Shown piece after piece: positions 10,670 through 24,000 of a stretch of 34,472 nucleotides of DNA (the first letter of the stretch is position 1; each line of letters opens with the position of its first letter). The notes beneath the pieces are model-generated. The model was not told the origin of the DNA. It searched no databases and was given only the letters and a program-made list of their open reading frames with translations. The position numbers and the translations under genes were made by a program. Source of the DNA: Pelargonium nanum (Eukaryota; Streptophyta; Magnoliopsida; Geraniales; Geraniaceae); NCBI GenBank assembly GCA_036897485.1, contig JAYMTF010000516.1, forward strand, positions 1-34,472. The letters are read 5' to 3'.

Positions 10670-12046
10670 GTAATATTGATATATCATATTTGATTCATTT
10701 TCAATTTAGTTTCTTTATACTTGATCCAATTAATAATTTCATTATGAATATGTAGATGGAAAGTAATTAATGATAATTCAAATTCTGTTGGCTAATTCAT
10801 GAAAGCAAGCGAAAATTAATAAAAAGTAGTTGAAAAGTTTGCATGTTTCCAATATAAGTTAACAAAAAATAAAAAGTTAACAGTAATATCTCTATCATAT
10901 ATATAATTTAATGCATCAAATGTAATTTGGGGCCTTGGGCTAGGTGGGGGCCTCAAGCAAGGGCTTTATGGGTCCTCGACGCTTAAGTCAGATACGTGAA
11001 CAGAGTAAGTAGAATTGTGTAGACAGTAATGTGTGCTAATGAAAAACATACATTGTTCTTTGTTCTAATATGTATTTATACTTGTAATTTGTACCCTACT
11101 AATCCTCGTAGAATTAGAACTTCGCTTGGGCTTCTCCACTCTCGATGTAACCAGTCACAACCCACAACCCACTATGACCAGCTTACAACATATAGGGCCC
11201 ATAACAAAATCAACCGTTCACAGTTCATATATTACATATAGTTATCTTGAATTAATAAAATTATTTGATTAGATTTAAGTAAAAAATAACAACAAAAATC
11301 CAATGATAAAATATGAATATTTTATTTATAAGTTTAACAATCATCATTGAACCCACAATTATCATCTATTTGTGTTTCTAACTAACTAAATGTTAGAAAT
11401 TCAAAATTTCTGTCAATTTAAATCATTACACATAATTTACATGTGAAAAATCTAGTGAGAAGCTAATGTAAAAATGTTTAGATTAGTTATGCCCAACATC
11501 AGAAAAATAGAGATAGAAAAGAGTGAATAAAGTCTATATAACTGGTACATCTTTTCTCTTATTAGCTATTGTGTAATAGTGATTGTTATAATTATTGCTG
11601 CTCCTAGTGCTTCCTCACCAACTTTAACACATATATATGTTGATTTTCGTTGTGGTTTAACGTGCAATAGAACACAAGAAAAGAAAATAGCCAAACAGCC
11701 AATTTATTAAACTATCAAATAAGTAAGAGAAATGAAAAAGAAGAGGAAAAACCAATCAAAATAAAATAAATACTCAGAAAGAATTATGCAGTGCCAGAAA
11801 CAAGAACAAAGAGCATTTCTCACAAATTGCTCTGAGTTCCTTCAAATTAAGCAAAGGAACTCTTTTAATTTATCAACATATAAGTACTATGTTATGTACA
11901 CAATCCTGTACCCTGACAAAATGACCCAATATACAAATTTCATTTTCTTGATGCTCAGTTAACAGTAATAATATACACATGAAATGGAGACATATCTGCC
12001 TTTGCTTCAACAGCAACAGCCTTTCTTGTTCCGGAAACTCGAAACA
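10670..12046. other. Convergent spacer, right part, including ARF-GAP 3' UTR
   Basis: AT-rich with no supported gene. The short frame at 11029-11241 has no recognisable domain. The last few hundred bases before 12046 are probably the 3' UTR of the minus-strand ARF-GAP gene. The polyadenylation site cannot be placed with confidence. Confidence 0.4.
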
Positions 12047-15000
12047 TTATCTTTTTGGATCTCTGAGAAGAGCAAGGACCTCAATCTCGTCCATGGCAGA
12101 TTCTGATACAAGCTGAAGAGGGGTGTTGCCTTGTTTATCCATAGCTTGCGAATCCGCCCCCCTGCAACCATATCAATTCCCTCGGTTACCTTTTACAAAA
12201 TTGAAATAAAACATTATAATGTCCCTACACTTGCCAAAGACCCGTTCTCCACCCACTCGCTCGTCCCAGAGAATTTGATACAGTTCCATGACGAGATAAT
12301 AGAAACAAAGGTATTTAGAAAACCAAATTCACCTTATAAGCAGCAGTTTTGCGATTTTGGTTCTCCCGGTAAGAATACAATGGTGCAGTGGTGTCTGCCC
12401 TCTCGAATCAGTAGCGTTTATGTTCGCACCATATTGTAGAAGCAGCTCTACCATGCCCATATCAGCAGTTTGGCAGGCAAGATGAAGGAGGGTACATTCA
12501 TCAGGACTTTCCTCCTCTGTCATCTCACCTTCATTTTTCTTTGAGGGGTCAGGACAGCTTGGTAATGGCTCACCCAAAGAATCATTTCCGACGGTGCCAA
12601 AATCTTTATCATCTTTCCTCCTTTCCAACTGCATTAATTTGCGCATGGTGAAGGATGTACTGAATGACGATGGTCCATGGATAGTATTCAAATCTGCTGT
12701 AGAGTTGACAATGTAGCGGTAAACTGCTTTCTTGTCATTTGTATGGACACTTTCCCACAGCTGTTGTGCTATTGATTCGACATGCAGATTGCCTGTTATC
12801 TTGCGGACAAATATTTTCTCTGAATACTGCAATTAGCCAAAACAGCAATTCCAAGTCCGCAAACGACAATAAATATTATCATTACATAACCTTGGAGATA
12901 TATGTTACTGTACACCAATCATTTAGAAGGCTTCACAAATAAACAACAGACTTAACATAATGAACAGCATATAATAGGGAAAAATTTAGGGATGTGAACT
13001 TCTAATTTCTACAAATGAGAATGTAAACTATTAGGATTTTTACGATTGTGACGGACCATTCAAGTCAATTAAGTGCGTTAATTTTTTGTGGACCTGTCAA
13101 ATATGACTAGGGTTTTGAAGTCACACAAGGCTCGCAGTCACATGGTTTAAAATTCTAGTTATATATCATTGCCACATCATCATAAGTTGGTTGCATGAGT
13201 CTAATGTTACTTCAAACATTTAGTCATACTTCCCACATCAACAGACAAAATTAACGTATTTAAACGACCCTCATAGTTCATGTCTTCATTTATACGAATG
13301 AAGAGTTCATGTCCCTGTTTGTACATTTCATCATGGGTTTTATTCATGAAATGGGATCTACACCAGTGGATATTATTCATCATTATTTCTGGAAGTTTCA
13401 GACTCAGTCTGTGAAAAGAGGAAGATTTCTACTAAATGGTATGAAAAGAACCAACAATTTTATTGATTTTTATCTGATTGGGATCCGAGAAAGTGTGATA
13501 TCCTGTATGGCTGTATTCACTTTTCCTAAATTTACTCTTGGTATGATTGGTGATTTACTTCAACACCAAGGTCCAGGGTAAGTGCATGAAGCGGAAAGTA
13601 ATACACACACCACAATTATTTTCATGTGAAAGAATACTAATAAATTATTTCAAGGATTCAGCCACCATCTTCAATAATTAATAAATTGATTTCACATCCC
13701 TCTCAAAAGATCTAAGACATATTTTCTTCTAGAGTAGAAATCCCCATTCAACCACACACCATTGTGCTACGAATCGCTAAGTTTGCATTTGAGAATGCTA
13801 CGTCAGTGCTAGCATATCAGCAATTGTTAACTAGGGTATAAACTGCATTCCAAATGTAAACAATAAATAGCTCGAGTCACTTTAACAGGATTTATTGTCC
13901 ATGAATGTTGCCAATGGCCCACAGATATCCATTTATGAAAGAACATTTAACGGGAGCTGACAAAGAGCATTACCTTTGCATGAATGAAAAAGTCCTTTAC
14001 TGAAATTGGATCATCATGACTAGGTTTTCTCACACGAACTACTTTGTTTTTACCGGACAAACTACATGGAAAAAACTAACAGCTTATTATCACGAAACAA
14101 AAACATATGTAATCATATCAGGTAGTGCATTACCTACCCCTTAGGCGCATCATTAGCCTGAGATCCTGGATGCAACAACTCTTCCCAAATTGAGTTAACG
14201 TAGGTATTTCCCAGTGACCGAAACAAATTTAAGACAGAAGCATCCCACACTTTTACATCAAGTGTAAGCGATCTTACCTACATCAAGTTATTCAATGTTT
14301 GATGAATGATCAGACAGAAGAAAGCATAAAGCATGTTTTGTTTATGTACAAATAAGATGCTATGGATACAATACTGGATAAAACACCACAATAAAAAATA
14401 AACTATTTCAAGTTCACCTGTTCATGCTGTTTGGTTTACCATATCAAGTAATAGTTAGTCTAAAGCTGCAGTTGTGTTTTAATCTTTTCTGTTTATTACA
14501 ATTCACATAAAAAATGCCTGCATAAAATACCGTATGATGTACGGTGTATACTCTTTCATTGTTGCAAATTTAATTGACTCATTTGAGTCACTAACTTGAA
14601 AGAGTTACAATTTGCATAAAGAATGCCTGCATAAAATACCTTATGATGTATAGTGGACACTCTTTCATTGTTGCCTATTTTATTGACTCATTTCAGTCTC
14701 TAACTTGAAAGAGATACAATTTGCATAAAGAATGCCTGCATAAAATACATTATGATGTATAGTGTATACTCTTTCATTGTTGCCAATTTTATTGACTCAT
14801 TTGAGTCTCTAACTTGAAAGAGAATTTTATATGTAATATAGCTCTTGAAGTACAAATTTACTTGAAATAAATAGAAGTTAGGACATACAAGGCAAAAAGG
14901 ATCTCTAATAGTGAGCAATAGAGAAGGTATTTAAGCATATTTTCAGCAATCTTCTATAATGCAAGCTAATTTGTGAGTCAAAAGAAGTCTCCAGCAATTT

Positions 15001-18000
15001 GTCCCCCAAATGAAGATATTCATCAAACATTAACATTGCTAAACTGAGAGAGAGAAAGAGAGATTAACTAGTCCTTTTGTTGGCTATCATAATTACACCT
15101 TTAAGACAATGGTTCAGTTATCACTGTATTTATTTATGGACTTTCCATAGTTTCACTTATATGAAAGCTCATAATGCCTAGCCTAAATCTGTATTCTAGA
15201 AGCATTACAAGAACATAAAATAAAAATAAAAATTGTTCAAACAAAATGAGGTGATGCATCCAAATTAAGGCACTATAATTTACCTTTGATATATGTACAC
15301 CAAGATTACGATGAACACCAGAACATTCAATGCATATAAGAATCCCAAGGTTTAAGGATGCCCAGTCTGGTTCAGGTGCTCCACAATCAGCACATTTGTC
15401 ATTCCCTGATATGCTTCTCAACACTTGAATTGGCTTCTTAGTTCTTCCAGTGTATTCTTGCAGTTGCATACTTCTAGATCCATGCAACTGGCTTTTTAGT
15501 TTTTCCACCGAACTTTCCCCATTTGCTGTCTGATCGGCATAAGATTTTCCAATCGGAGGGCTTTCCCTGGCAGATTGCCGATTGCCAGTTCCCCAGGGAA
15601 TAAGAGAGGTGCACTGATATAAATTTAATTCTGATCACTATTGATATCAATGACTGCATACTAATATCAACATTCTTAAAATTTACATACTCTTTCATTT
15701 GTCTGGAAACTCAGTAATGAAGTAATTACTCCAGTAATTTTTTCAATCCAATCCATCTGGTCCACAGCATTCTCTGCCTGCATTGCCATGAAAAATGAAT
15801 TGAGACTATCAGCTAAATATTGAATATTCACCCCTCCCACCAAGCTACCCAATAAAGATAAGAAAGAGAATGATAATGTTTTGAGTTATATCAGCCTAAC
15901 TAATGATAAGTCAAATTACAATCAAAGTTCAAACTTATCTTTAGAAATTACCTGCAATGTGTAAATCTTTGAAGGTGAAATAATTCTGAAACAGAATCTT
16001 AAATCTGATTGCTCTGCATCAACCTTAATGGTTGATGTCAATAGATTCACAGTGTTACGAGGAGCCGATTTTTCATCATGTACACTACTGCCATGGTAAT
16101 GAGAAGAAAGCCACCGACCGAGCAGCCCAGAACCATTTTCAGGGTTACTATTCTTTTGTACAGGAGAATGATTCCCAGACGCCTAAAATGCTCAACATTT
16201 AGAAAATATTGGGGGAGACCAGGAAGAAAAGGAAGCTTTTTTTAGCTCAAAATCTTACATTATGTAATTGATGACTGACGGTTGACCATCCCCATTGTTT
16301 GCGATAGTAATACAGCATTCCTCGACTGTCAAGAACAAAGAACCTTCTCTTCCAGTCAGCCCTTAAATTTGAGGAACGTTTTGAGAGGTATCCTTGCCGA
16401 ATGATTTGAACCTGCATTACTATAGTCTTAGCTATAGTAACTACCAAAACTGCCTGACAGTAATAAGAAATGTTTGGAAGAAATAATATTTGGATTTGTC
16501 AACAAAATCCATCTAAAGAACAAGTTGATGAGTATCATATGAAAAAAAAAAAACACCTTCCCATTTGCAGCTGATTGCATTACTTCTTCTATAGCTTTTT
16601 GTGACTTCCTATGCGACGGATTCACATCTCCATTTGGAGAACAAGGAGTGCCATTTAGAGCCTTTCTACTTTGTTCATCAATCTTCTTTTTGTACTCTTG
16701 CATCCTTGCATTAAGAGATGCCTGCTCATTGCTAAAAGTTTCTCTGGAGTCTTGTGCATATGCCAAGACCTGTGACACAACAAACCAGAAGTTAGAAAAT
16801 TTAGGAATGAAGACAACTTATGATGTTCATAGAATGAATATACAAAGTATAGAAATAATTTGTGATGCCGGCAGCAAATACTGACCCAAAGGCAATCAAG
16901 GAAGAGAAACAGTAAACAGAAATTTGCTACCCTTTAAGGGATCTCCCGACACTGAAGAGAAAATGACAATACAAGGAAAAAATGAGAAGACTACAAAATT
17001 TTGGGGAGTGGAAGATGGCCATGGATGGGAAGCAGATAGAAAACTTTTGGAATCACTATAAAGGCCTCTTTCTTCGGTGCTAATTATTTGGCATATATAT
17101 TTTAAGAACTTAACATGAGGGCTCTACTCTTCCAAAAGTTCACCAGTAAACTTTTCTATTTAGCGACCTCTAGAGACAGTTGATATATCTCAGTTCTGGA
17201 CATAGTCTAGGTCTTGAGTCAGAATAATTTCAAATATTGATATTAACTGAAGCATTTTTTTTAAAGTACTTTCTGAACGCAATTCACAAATTTGAGGTCA
17301 GAATGAAATAGAAAACGAGCCTAATTGCACTTCTAAACAAGATTATTAGTCAGTAATTGATCTGGATAGTGTACATAAATATTTAGAGAGCATGTAATCC
17401 AAACTGAAAGGTTCTGGATGTTAGGCTTTCCTTTCCCATAGCAAAGCTCCTATTTTGATCCGCTCTATCATGCAAGCTATAAGTTGAGATGTAATAGATT
17501 GGCTTCTAAGCCTAGGATTGGTCTTGATAATAGCCTTTGAAAAGATGATTGATTAAGTCATTGGATTGGAGCTAATAGCTTCAGTTACACATTATATACA
17601 AATTTATTTAAAGAATGAAGAGACATGGAAGCCTTGGAAGAACAAGCATCCTTCAAAAGCTTGCGAAATAATTTATTTAAAATTTTCTGAACTTGCTTCC
17701 TTTACTACATCACCTACTACAAGTTGGTGAAATTGGGATGAGAAATTTCAGATGGATTAAGTAAAAATATCAACTTGCCAGGAAAGAGACTGTCAAAGAC
17801 TAGGAACATGTACGCATCAAGACATCATTCCCATCTTTTAAACAAATGAACTTTGGATTTATGTAGTTTGTGTGGAATAGCATAGTCAATGTCTAGTATA
17901 AGAGTACATACATGAGAGAGTGAGTACCGCTTTCTATGCCCACAGAACCTTAGTGCTGATAAATGATTTAAACTATTGTTCATAGTAGCTAGCGATTTTA

Positions 18001-21000
18001 TTGATCAGTAGTAAAAGTTTCTAATTTGATGATGTGAGTAGATCTAGGCATACGTGGCAACCAAGGAGGTGTAGATGAGAAACAAAGGACATAAAGGGTA
18101 AATTTCCTTCACATTCATAACAATTGATGACAGGGATACTCAAACATTTTCTTTTGGTTCTGTTTTCTTTTCCTAGTGATGTTTAATAAGATATCGGATA
18201 TCCTACCATTAAGAACAGGAGCTGGATACTTCTCTCAGCATTTAGGAGAATCTGAAGCAACTACCAGTCTGACGCATTTAAAGTTCTGATAACTCCAATC
18301 GTCATCCTAGCATATCTATTACAGTGAAGGAGAATAAGACAAGACTTGCAGTCATGCTTCAACATGAAAATCTTCAATAAGCTCATTCTTCTGAATCATT
18401 CCTGGTAATGATGGGTTTTCCTATTAAGGTGTATATCAGTCTTAATCAGTCTCCTATCTAGCTAGCAGATGATCACTCTACGTTATAGAAGAGTATGCAG
18501 CATAGTTGAGGGAGAAAAATTGAAATTCCACTTCTAGAGAATGGCTTAAAATCAAGGTCTTTAATTAAGATTCACTGGATTTCTTTATGGTGCATGGAAG
18601 CATGAACTTTAGATAGTTAGAAGTAGCAATATAATTTTATCTAACTTTTTACAGTTTGGAAAAGGGGTGGGGGGCCTGGTTCTTACTCTTCATCTTGGTT
18701 TCCAACTTTTCCTCCTTTCCTTTTTGTCTTTGATTAAACTAATGTTCATGCTTTTTAAAAGCCATATGCTGGAGGAAGTAGGTCTCAAATCAGTTCCTAA
18801 GTTATAAAGATAAAACAAGAATTACAAACCTCATGAATAAGAGGCTCCATCTGATGCAACACCTCATATCCCTATGAACAACAGATATTCAGGATCAGGA
18901 AACATGCAATTAAGAACATCAAACAAAGGAAAAAAAAACTCTTTTATTCTGTCATATACCTGTTTGAAGTATCTAAGATGAGCATCTATTGTCCCAGTAA
19001 CAGCCGCCAAAAACTCAAACCTTTTATTGGCTTCAACATTAGAGAGAGCACAAACCTGGAAAAAGGAAAATATGCAACATATTTATAGCCTAACTTCTGC
19101 ATTGTATATTTGTCAAGAGTTCAAGATTTGTGAAATTTAACTAACCAAATTGAAGCGAGCTTGTTCAAATGAGGATCTAGCATTGCGCAGTTCCTGGAAT
19201 GTCTCTCTACCAAATTAGATTAAAAAAGAAATAGTCACCCATGACAAATTATCTGATTGATCTATTCATCGGTATGAAGTACTTTCAGTTAAAAATAGGC
19301 TAGTATTTTGTATACCTCCTCTATGACAGCAGCTACATCCATTCTAGTGCTCTTCCTCAATGACATAAACTTCTCACGTGCCTGTTGCAAAGGACCAGCA
19401 GTGGCATTATGTCACAATCAAAAGATTACCTGCTGGAACTTCAGATGGAATAAAGTTCTAAAAGTTGTATGTACAGGTTGGCTACAAAACATTCATAATT
19501 GCTGCAGTTCTTAAATTAGCTTAGAGATGCTTACATTACTTGAATATGCAAAATAATTTGTAAAATTAACAATGTTAGACAAATGAACAAGCTAACTTAA
19601 CTCCTGAAAGGACTTTTTAAGGAATCCTTTAGGAAAATGCAGGTTGGATAGCTATTGGGCTCCTTTCCTATAAATCCTCCTCTATTTCCGTTCTAATTCA
19701 AATAGGCAGTATCTTACAAATCTAAATGACAACTCGTTATATTTATTGAGATATCAAATAGAGGCGACACTTATATCAATCTATACAAACATACTATGAA
19801 TCTATGATCTTGATCCAATGACCTAAATTACTGAAGTGTAATTAAGTAATTATTAAAATTTAGATTTTTCGATTTTCTGGAAGAGAGGAAGGGGAGGGGA
19901 GGAGTAGGATGATGGCAATATATTTTAAGAAAAATAGGAAGAAAAAAATGCAGATTTCAGCAATATTCAGCAAGAAAACAGTTTCTGCATAATGTCAGCA
20001 GTTTCCAAGCACCGGAAATGAATATTTTTGGCAGCAATTAAAAGAAGAGTCAATTCTTAACCAAATCAATAGTAACTGCTCTAAATTATCAATTAGACAA
20101 TTTTATTCACCAACTTTTCCCAAGAAAGATTCACAACTTCAAACAAAAGTATTACTGTTACAAAAAAAAATGCAACCATGAAAAGTAATAGACATCCAAA
20201 TTGTAGTAGAAGTCCATATAATTAAAACAAGAATCTTAGCAAAATCGCAGAAGAAAGAATGCATGACCAAAGAACAATATTATACTATATAACTGTTACC
20301 CTTCAAAGTTAAACTATGAATATGCTTAGGAATCTACCTGATCATATGCAATGGAAGCCTTGTCGAAACGCTTTCTAGCTTCCTGCACTCAGGAAAGGAA
20401 AATTGGTGTGTGTGTTTGGGGGGGGGGGGGTAAATTAAAGCCCAGTAAAGGTATTGCGATATTACCTTGACATCTTGCATGTCAACATTCACAAATTGCA
20501 GCAATCTATCACTTAGCATATGCTCTACCTGACAAGCCAAGAAAGAATGTCAGCATAGGATGTAATATCTGTTTCTTAGAACTCAAAAAATAAAAAAAAT
20601 TCAAATGAAAAAAAGAAAAAAAAAACACATATCAAAGAAATTTAAAACAAACTGAGTCACAATTGAAGTAAAAAAAGGAAGTAATAACAATCTCATTATA
20701 ACAGACAAGGCCAAGAATCATTTAGATTACTATCTGAACAGAACACCCTGTGTTCCAATTTCCAACGACATGGCTCTGGGTATCAGTAGGCTCATGAAAA
20801 ATCTGGAAGCAGAATACAAAAATAGCATCCAATAGCCTAACAACTCACAATATTTTCTTCTTTTATTCTTCAGAAGCTGATATAAAACAAAAGCAAAAGC
20901 CCAATTTGTCAAACAAAATATAAAAAACACAGGATAAAGAAAAGCAGGCATGTGTGATTCCGCAATAACCAAGTTTAAAAATATAAGGCTGACACTCATT

Positions 21001-24000
21001 TTTGCTAGAAGATTTATTCACTTATGAGCTTTTAATGAATTACAACCAGAGATAACCAAAGCAGAATTTCCAGAATTTAAAATAATCAGCATGAGCCTCA
21101 AGAAGCTTCTTAATAAGGGTAGTAATATTTCTGACTTAAGTCTAAAAAAAATAATGCCAATTGATATATTATGTTCACTGTTTTTTTATTTTATAAGATT
21201 TCCCTGTCATGAGGCATTGAAGGCCACAGAAGCTGATAGTCAACCACCTCAAGCTGATTTCACAATGGGTGTGCCACTACCCACCACAACAATAACAAAG
21301 CCTTGTCCCAATCCATAGAAGCAGAGATGAACTCTAACTTAACTAGTTTCATGTAAGTGTATCTTGTTCAGGTTAGCTCAAAAGCTTGATCTAGGCTAAA
21401 ATGAGCTTATATTGGGACGAGTTGAACATTCCAGTGCTCAGCTCGGCTAGGTTCCAATTGTTTAAATCACTACTGGAAGAACATAATTAGCCAGCCACGA
21501 GCACAGATACACATGAGCCAAAACTAAACAAATGCCAACTGTATCTTTATAATAAGCAGCAGGGTTGAAGTGACTTGCATATAGATGAAATTTGCTACAT
21601 GTATGAACACCTTTATTCTTTATTCGCCAATTTCCAAGATAAGGAATTATAGAAGAACTACTTGAAAGTGGAAAAGAAATCAAGAGCATCCGTAAAGTAG
21701 CCACAGTAATAATGAAGTGATATCATTCTCAAAATAAATTTCAGCAAGCCTAAGAGCATGAAATAAGCAAGCAACATGAGATCAGACATCAGAAATTCAG
21801 GCCAGAAGTATGAAAGAAGATATGCACAAGATCAATACTTGTAACCGAAGAATGTCCTTGTATGTCCCTATTTCTCTCAAAGCGGTTGTGAATTTGGTCA
21901 TAACAGAGCCTGAAAAAAAAAAGGTAAATTTAATAAGTACTAAAAGCAAGGAAACATACTATGCTATTTGTTCTGCTGGTTAAGCCCAACTCAACCTTTT
22001 ACTCTAAGCATTCACTTTTATTGCGACTGCCAGTATTCATCCTCAAAATTATGATCATTCAGGTCATACACATAGTTTAACTATTTGATACCCCTGATAG
22101 ACTGTAGAAATGTCATATATCTCAACTCATCATCATGGAGGAATATACTTGATGGAGGCTTTAAATAAGACAGAAAACAACTGCAAGAAGTGGAGACGAC
22201 CTCTATTTAACCGGTTTCGGACAAGTATATCTTGTTCAGGTTAGCTCAACTGCTCAAGCATGACCTAGGCTCAAATGTTTTAAGTATTGGGACGAGTCTA
22301 AGAGTGAGTGCTCAGCTCGGCTGAGTTTCACATGACATGGATCACTAATCTATTGCAAGAAGCCAAGAACATATTCGGCCGCATACATGCACACACAGAA
22401 ACACATATGAACAACTTCTTATGCCATATAGACAATGGGCTACTGTCTAAACAATCCTTGGGACTAAAATGGTGAAGAACTGTCTTACATTTCTGTAAGC
22501 CATTGTAAGTGGAAGAACTGCTTTTCAGTTAGCCTGACAAATTGGCCCATTTTAAAGGGGCAAAGGCAGTAATTTACACTCTAAAATGGTAAAAGAACAC
22601 AACAACCATCACAGAAAGGGGGAAATGGGTACTAGGTAGCAGAGAAAATAATGAAACAAGTCCTGCCCAGCACCCCTCTTTCATGGATTGCTTCGATGAG
22701 CAAACAAATGCCTCTAAGTAATTTTCGCTTTCTAAATAAGAATGCCATATACATAAGGGATTAGATGTTTTCCCAATCAATTTCCAAGTGAAGATGTAAT
22801 CACAGAGTACCTCCACAAGCAGCAAAAGTAGAATCACTAAGTCCTCCTCCAAAAGATTCAAGGACGCTTGCAAGTGCCAAATCCCCCTCAGCCCCCTCTG
22901 CAAGAACCTCTCTGAAAAGTAAAGTGGATTTAGTATCTATTACAAAATACCTATGAGAAAACTAACCCTGATTTTTTAGTATAATAATCATTATTACAAA
23001 TAAACCCTTTTCATTTCAATTTCAACATGTTAGAGCAGATAATACAAAGATAACTATCCAAACTCGGTAAAAAACAGTCAAAACTTCCACCTACTTGTTT
23101 TAGAGATAATTTGCGCTTCAATAAGCCAGTTCTTAATAAGATATTTTAGAGTGGCTGTAAATTAGGAGATAGGAAATTGATTAGCACAGTTTTAGGGATC
23201 TAATTTTATCTAGATTAAGCTGATTCTTAGAATCTTTGATTGAACTTGATTGACTTTATTTGTACTATAAAATGGGTTTCACCCATAGTGAATAATATGA
23301 ATCCAATTCTCTCATTTTTCACAAGATACAAGTTAATTGCATCAAAAAGATAGCTTTTTATCTTTTCATGCCCCAATACCTAGAACTTTTCAAGTTGTTT
23401 TAGCTTAAAGGCCTTATCTAGAGTTCTCATATAAAGTGTATGTCCACCGATGGAGATGCAATTGAATCTGTTGTTTGTGAAGCAACTCAAAGATTGGGAA
23501 TTAGAAGCAGCTTCTTCAATAACAAATGTATTTTACTCATGCATAACAATGTTTCTAGGAGGAAAAACTAAAATGATTTCTTTCAGCACTTATCACTCAA
23601 TAATTAGTGGAAACAGTTCGACATTCTCTTGCTGGCTTTACTCTTGTGGCTCTTAGCGCATCATATGATTTTAGTAATTGATCAATTAATCAAATAAATA
23701 CATAGCATTACAACTTGAGACAGAAAATGCTTCCTAGTGTTCACAATGCTTCAGATGATATTAAGAAACTGAAATCGATTTTTATCTTCTATTCTTCTTC
23801 TCCTTTAAATATCAATCATTAAATCCTACAATAATAATCATAATCAAACTTGTATCTGCTAGAGCCTAAAAAGAGTAGGAGAAGATTGTCTGTGTGGTGA
23901 TCTGCTTCTTGTTGGGTCTGAAACTAACTGCATTGCCCATTGATAGTTTATTTTGTGTCTTTGGAAGGAATGAATCAAAAAAGTATATAAGGACTATGAC

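Noticed and set aside
12131-12439. 102-codon plus-strand frame
   Set aside because: Antisense to the ankyrin exons of the ARF-GAP and the intron between them.
14497-14823. CRISPR array
   Set aside because: Only three long contiguous 109-base units with no repeat-spacer structure, inside a plant intron.
23450-23656. 68-codon plus-strand frame in ARF-GAP intron 2 as a transposon gene
   Set aside because: Short, antisense to the host intron, and without any gag or pol motif.
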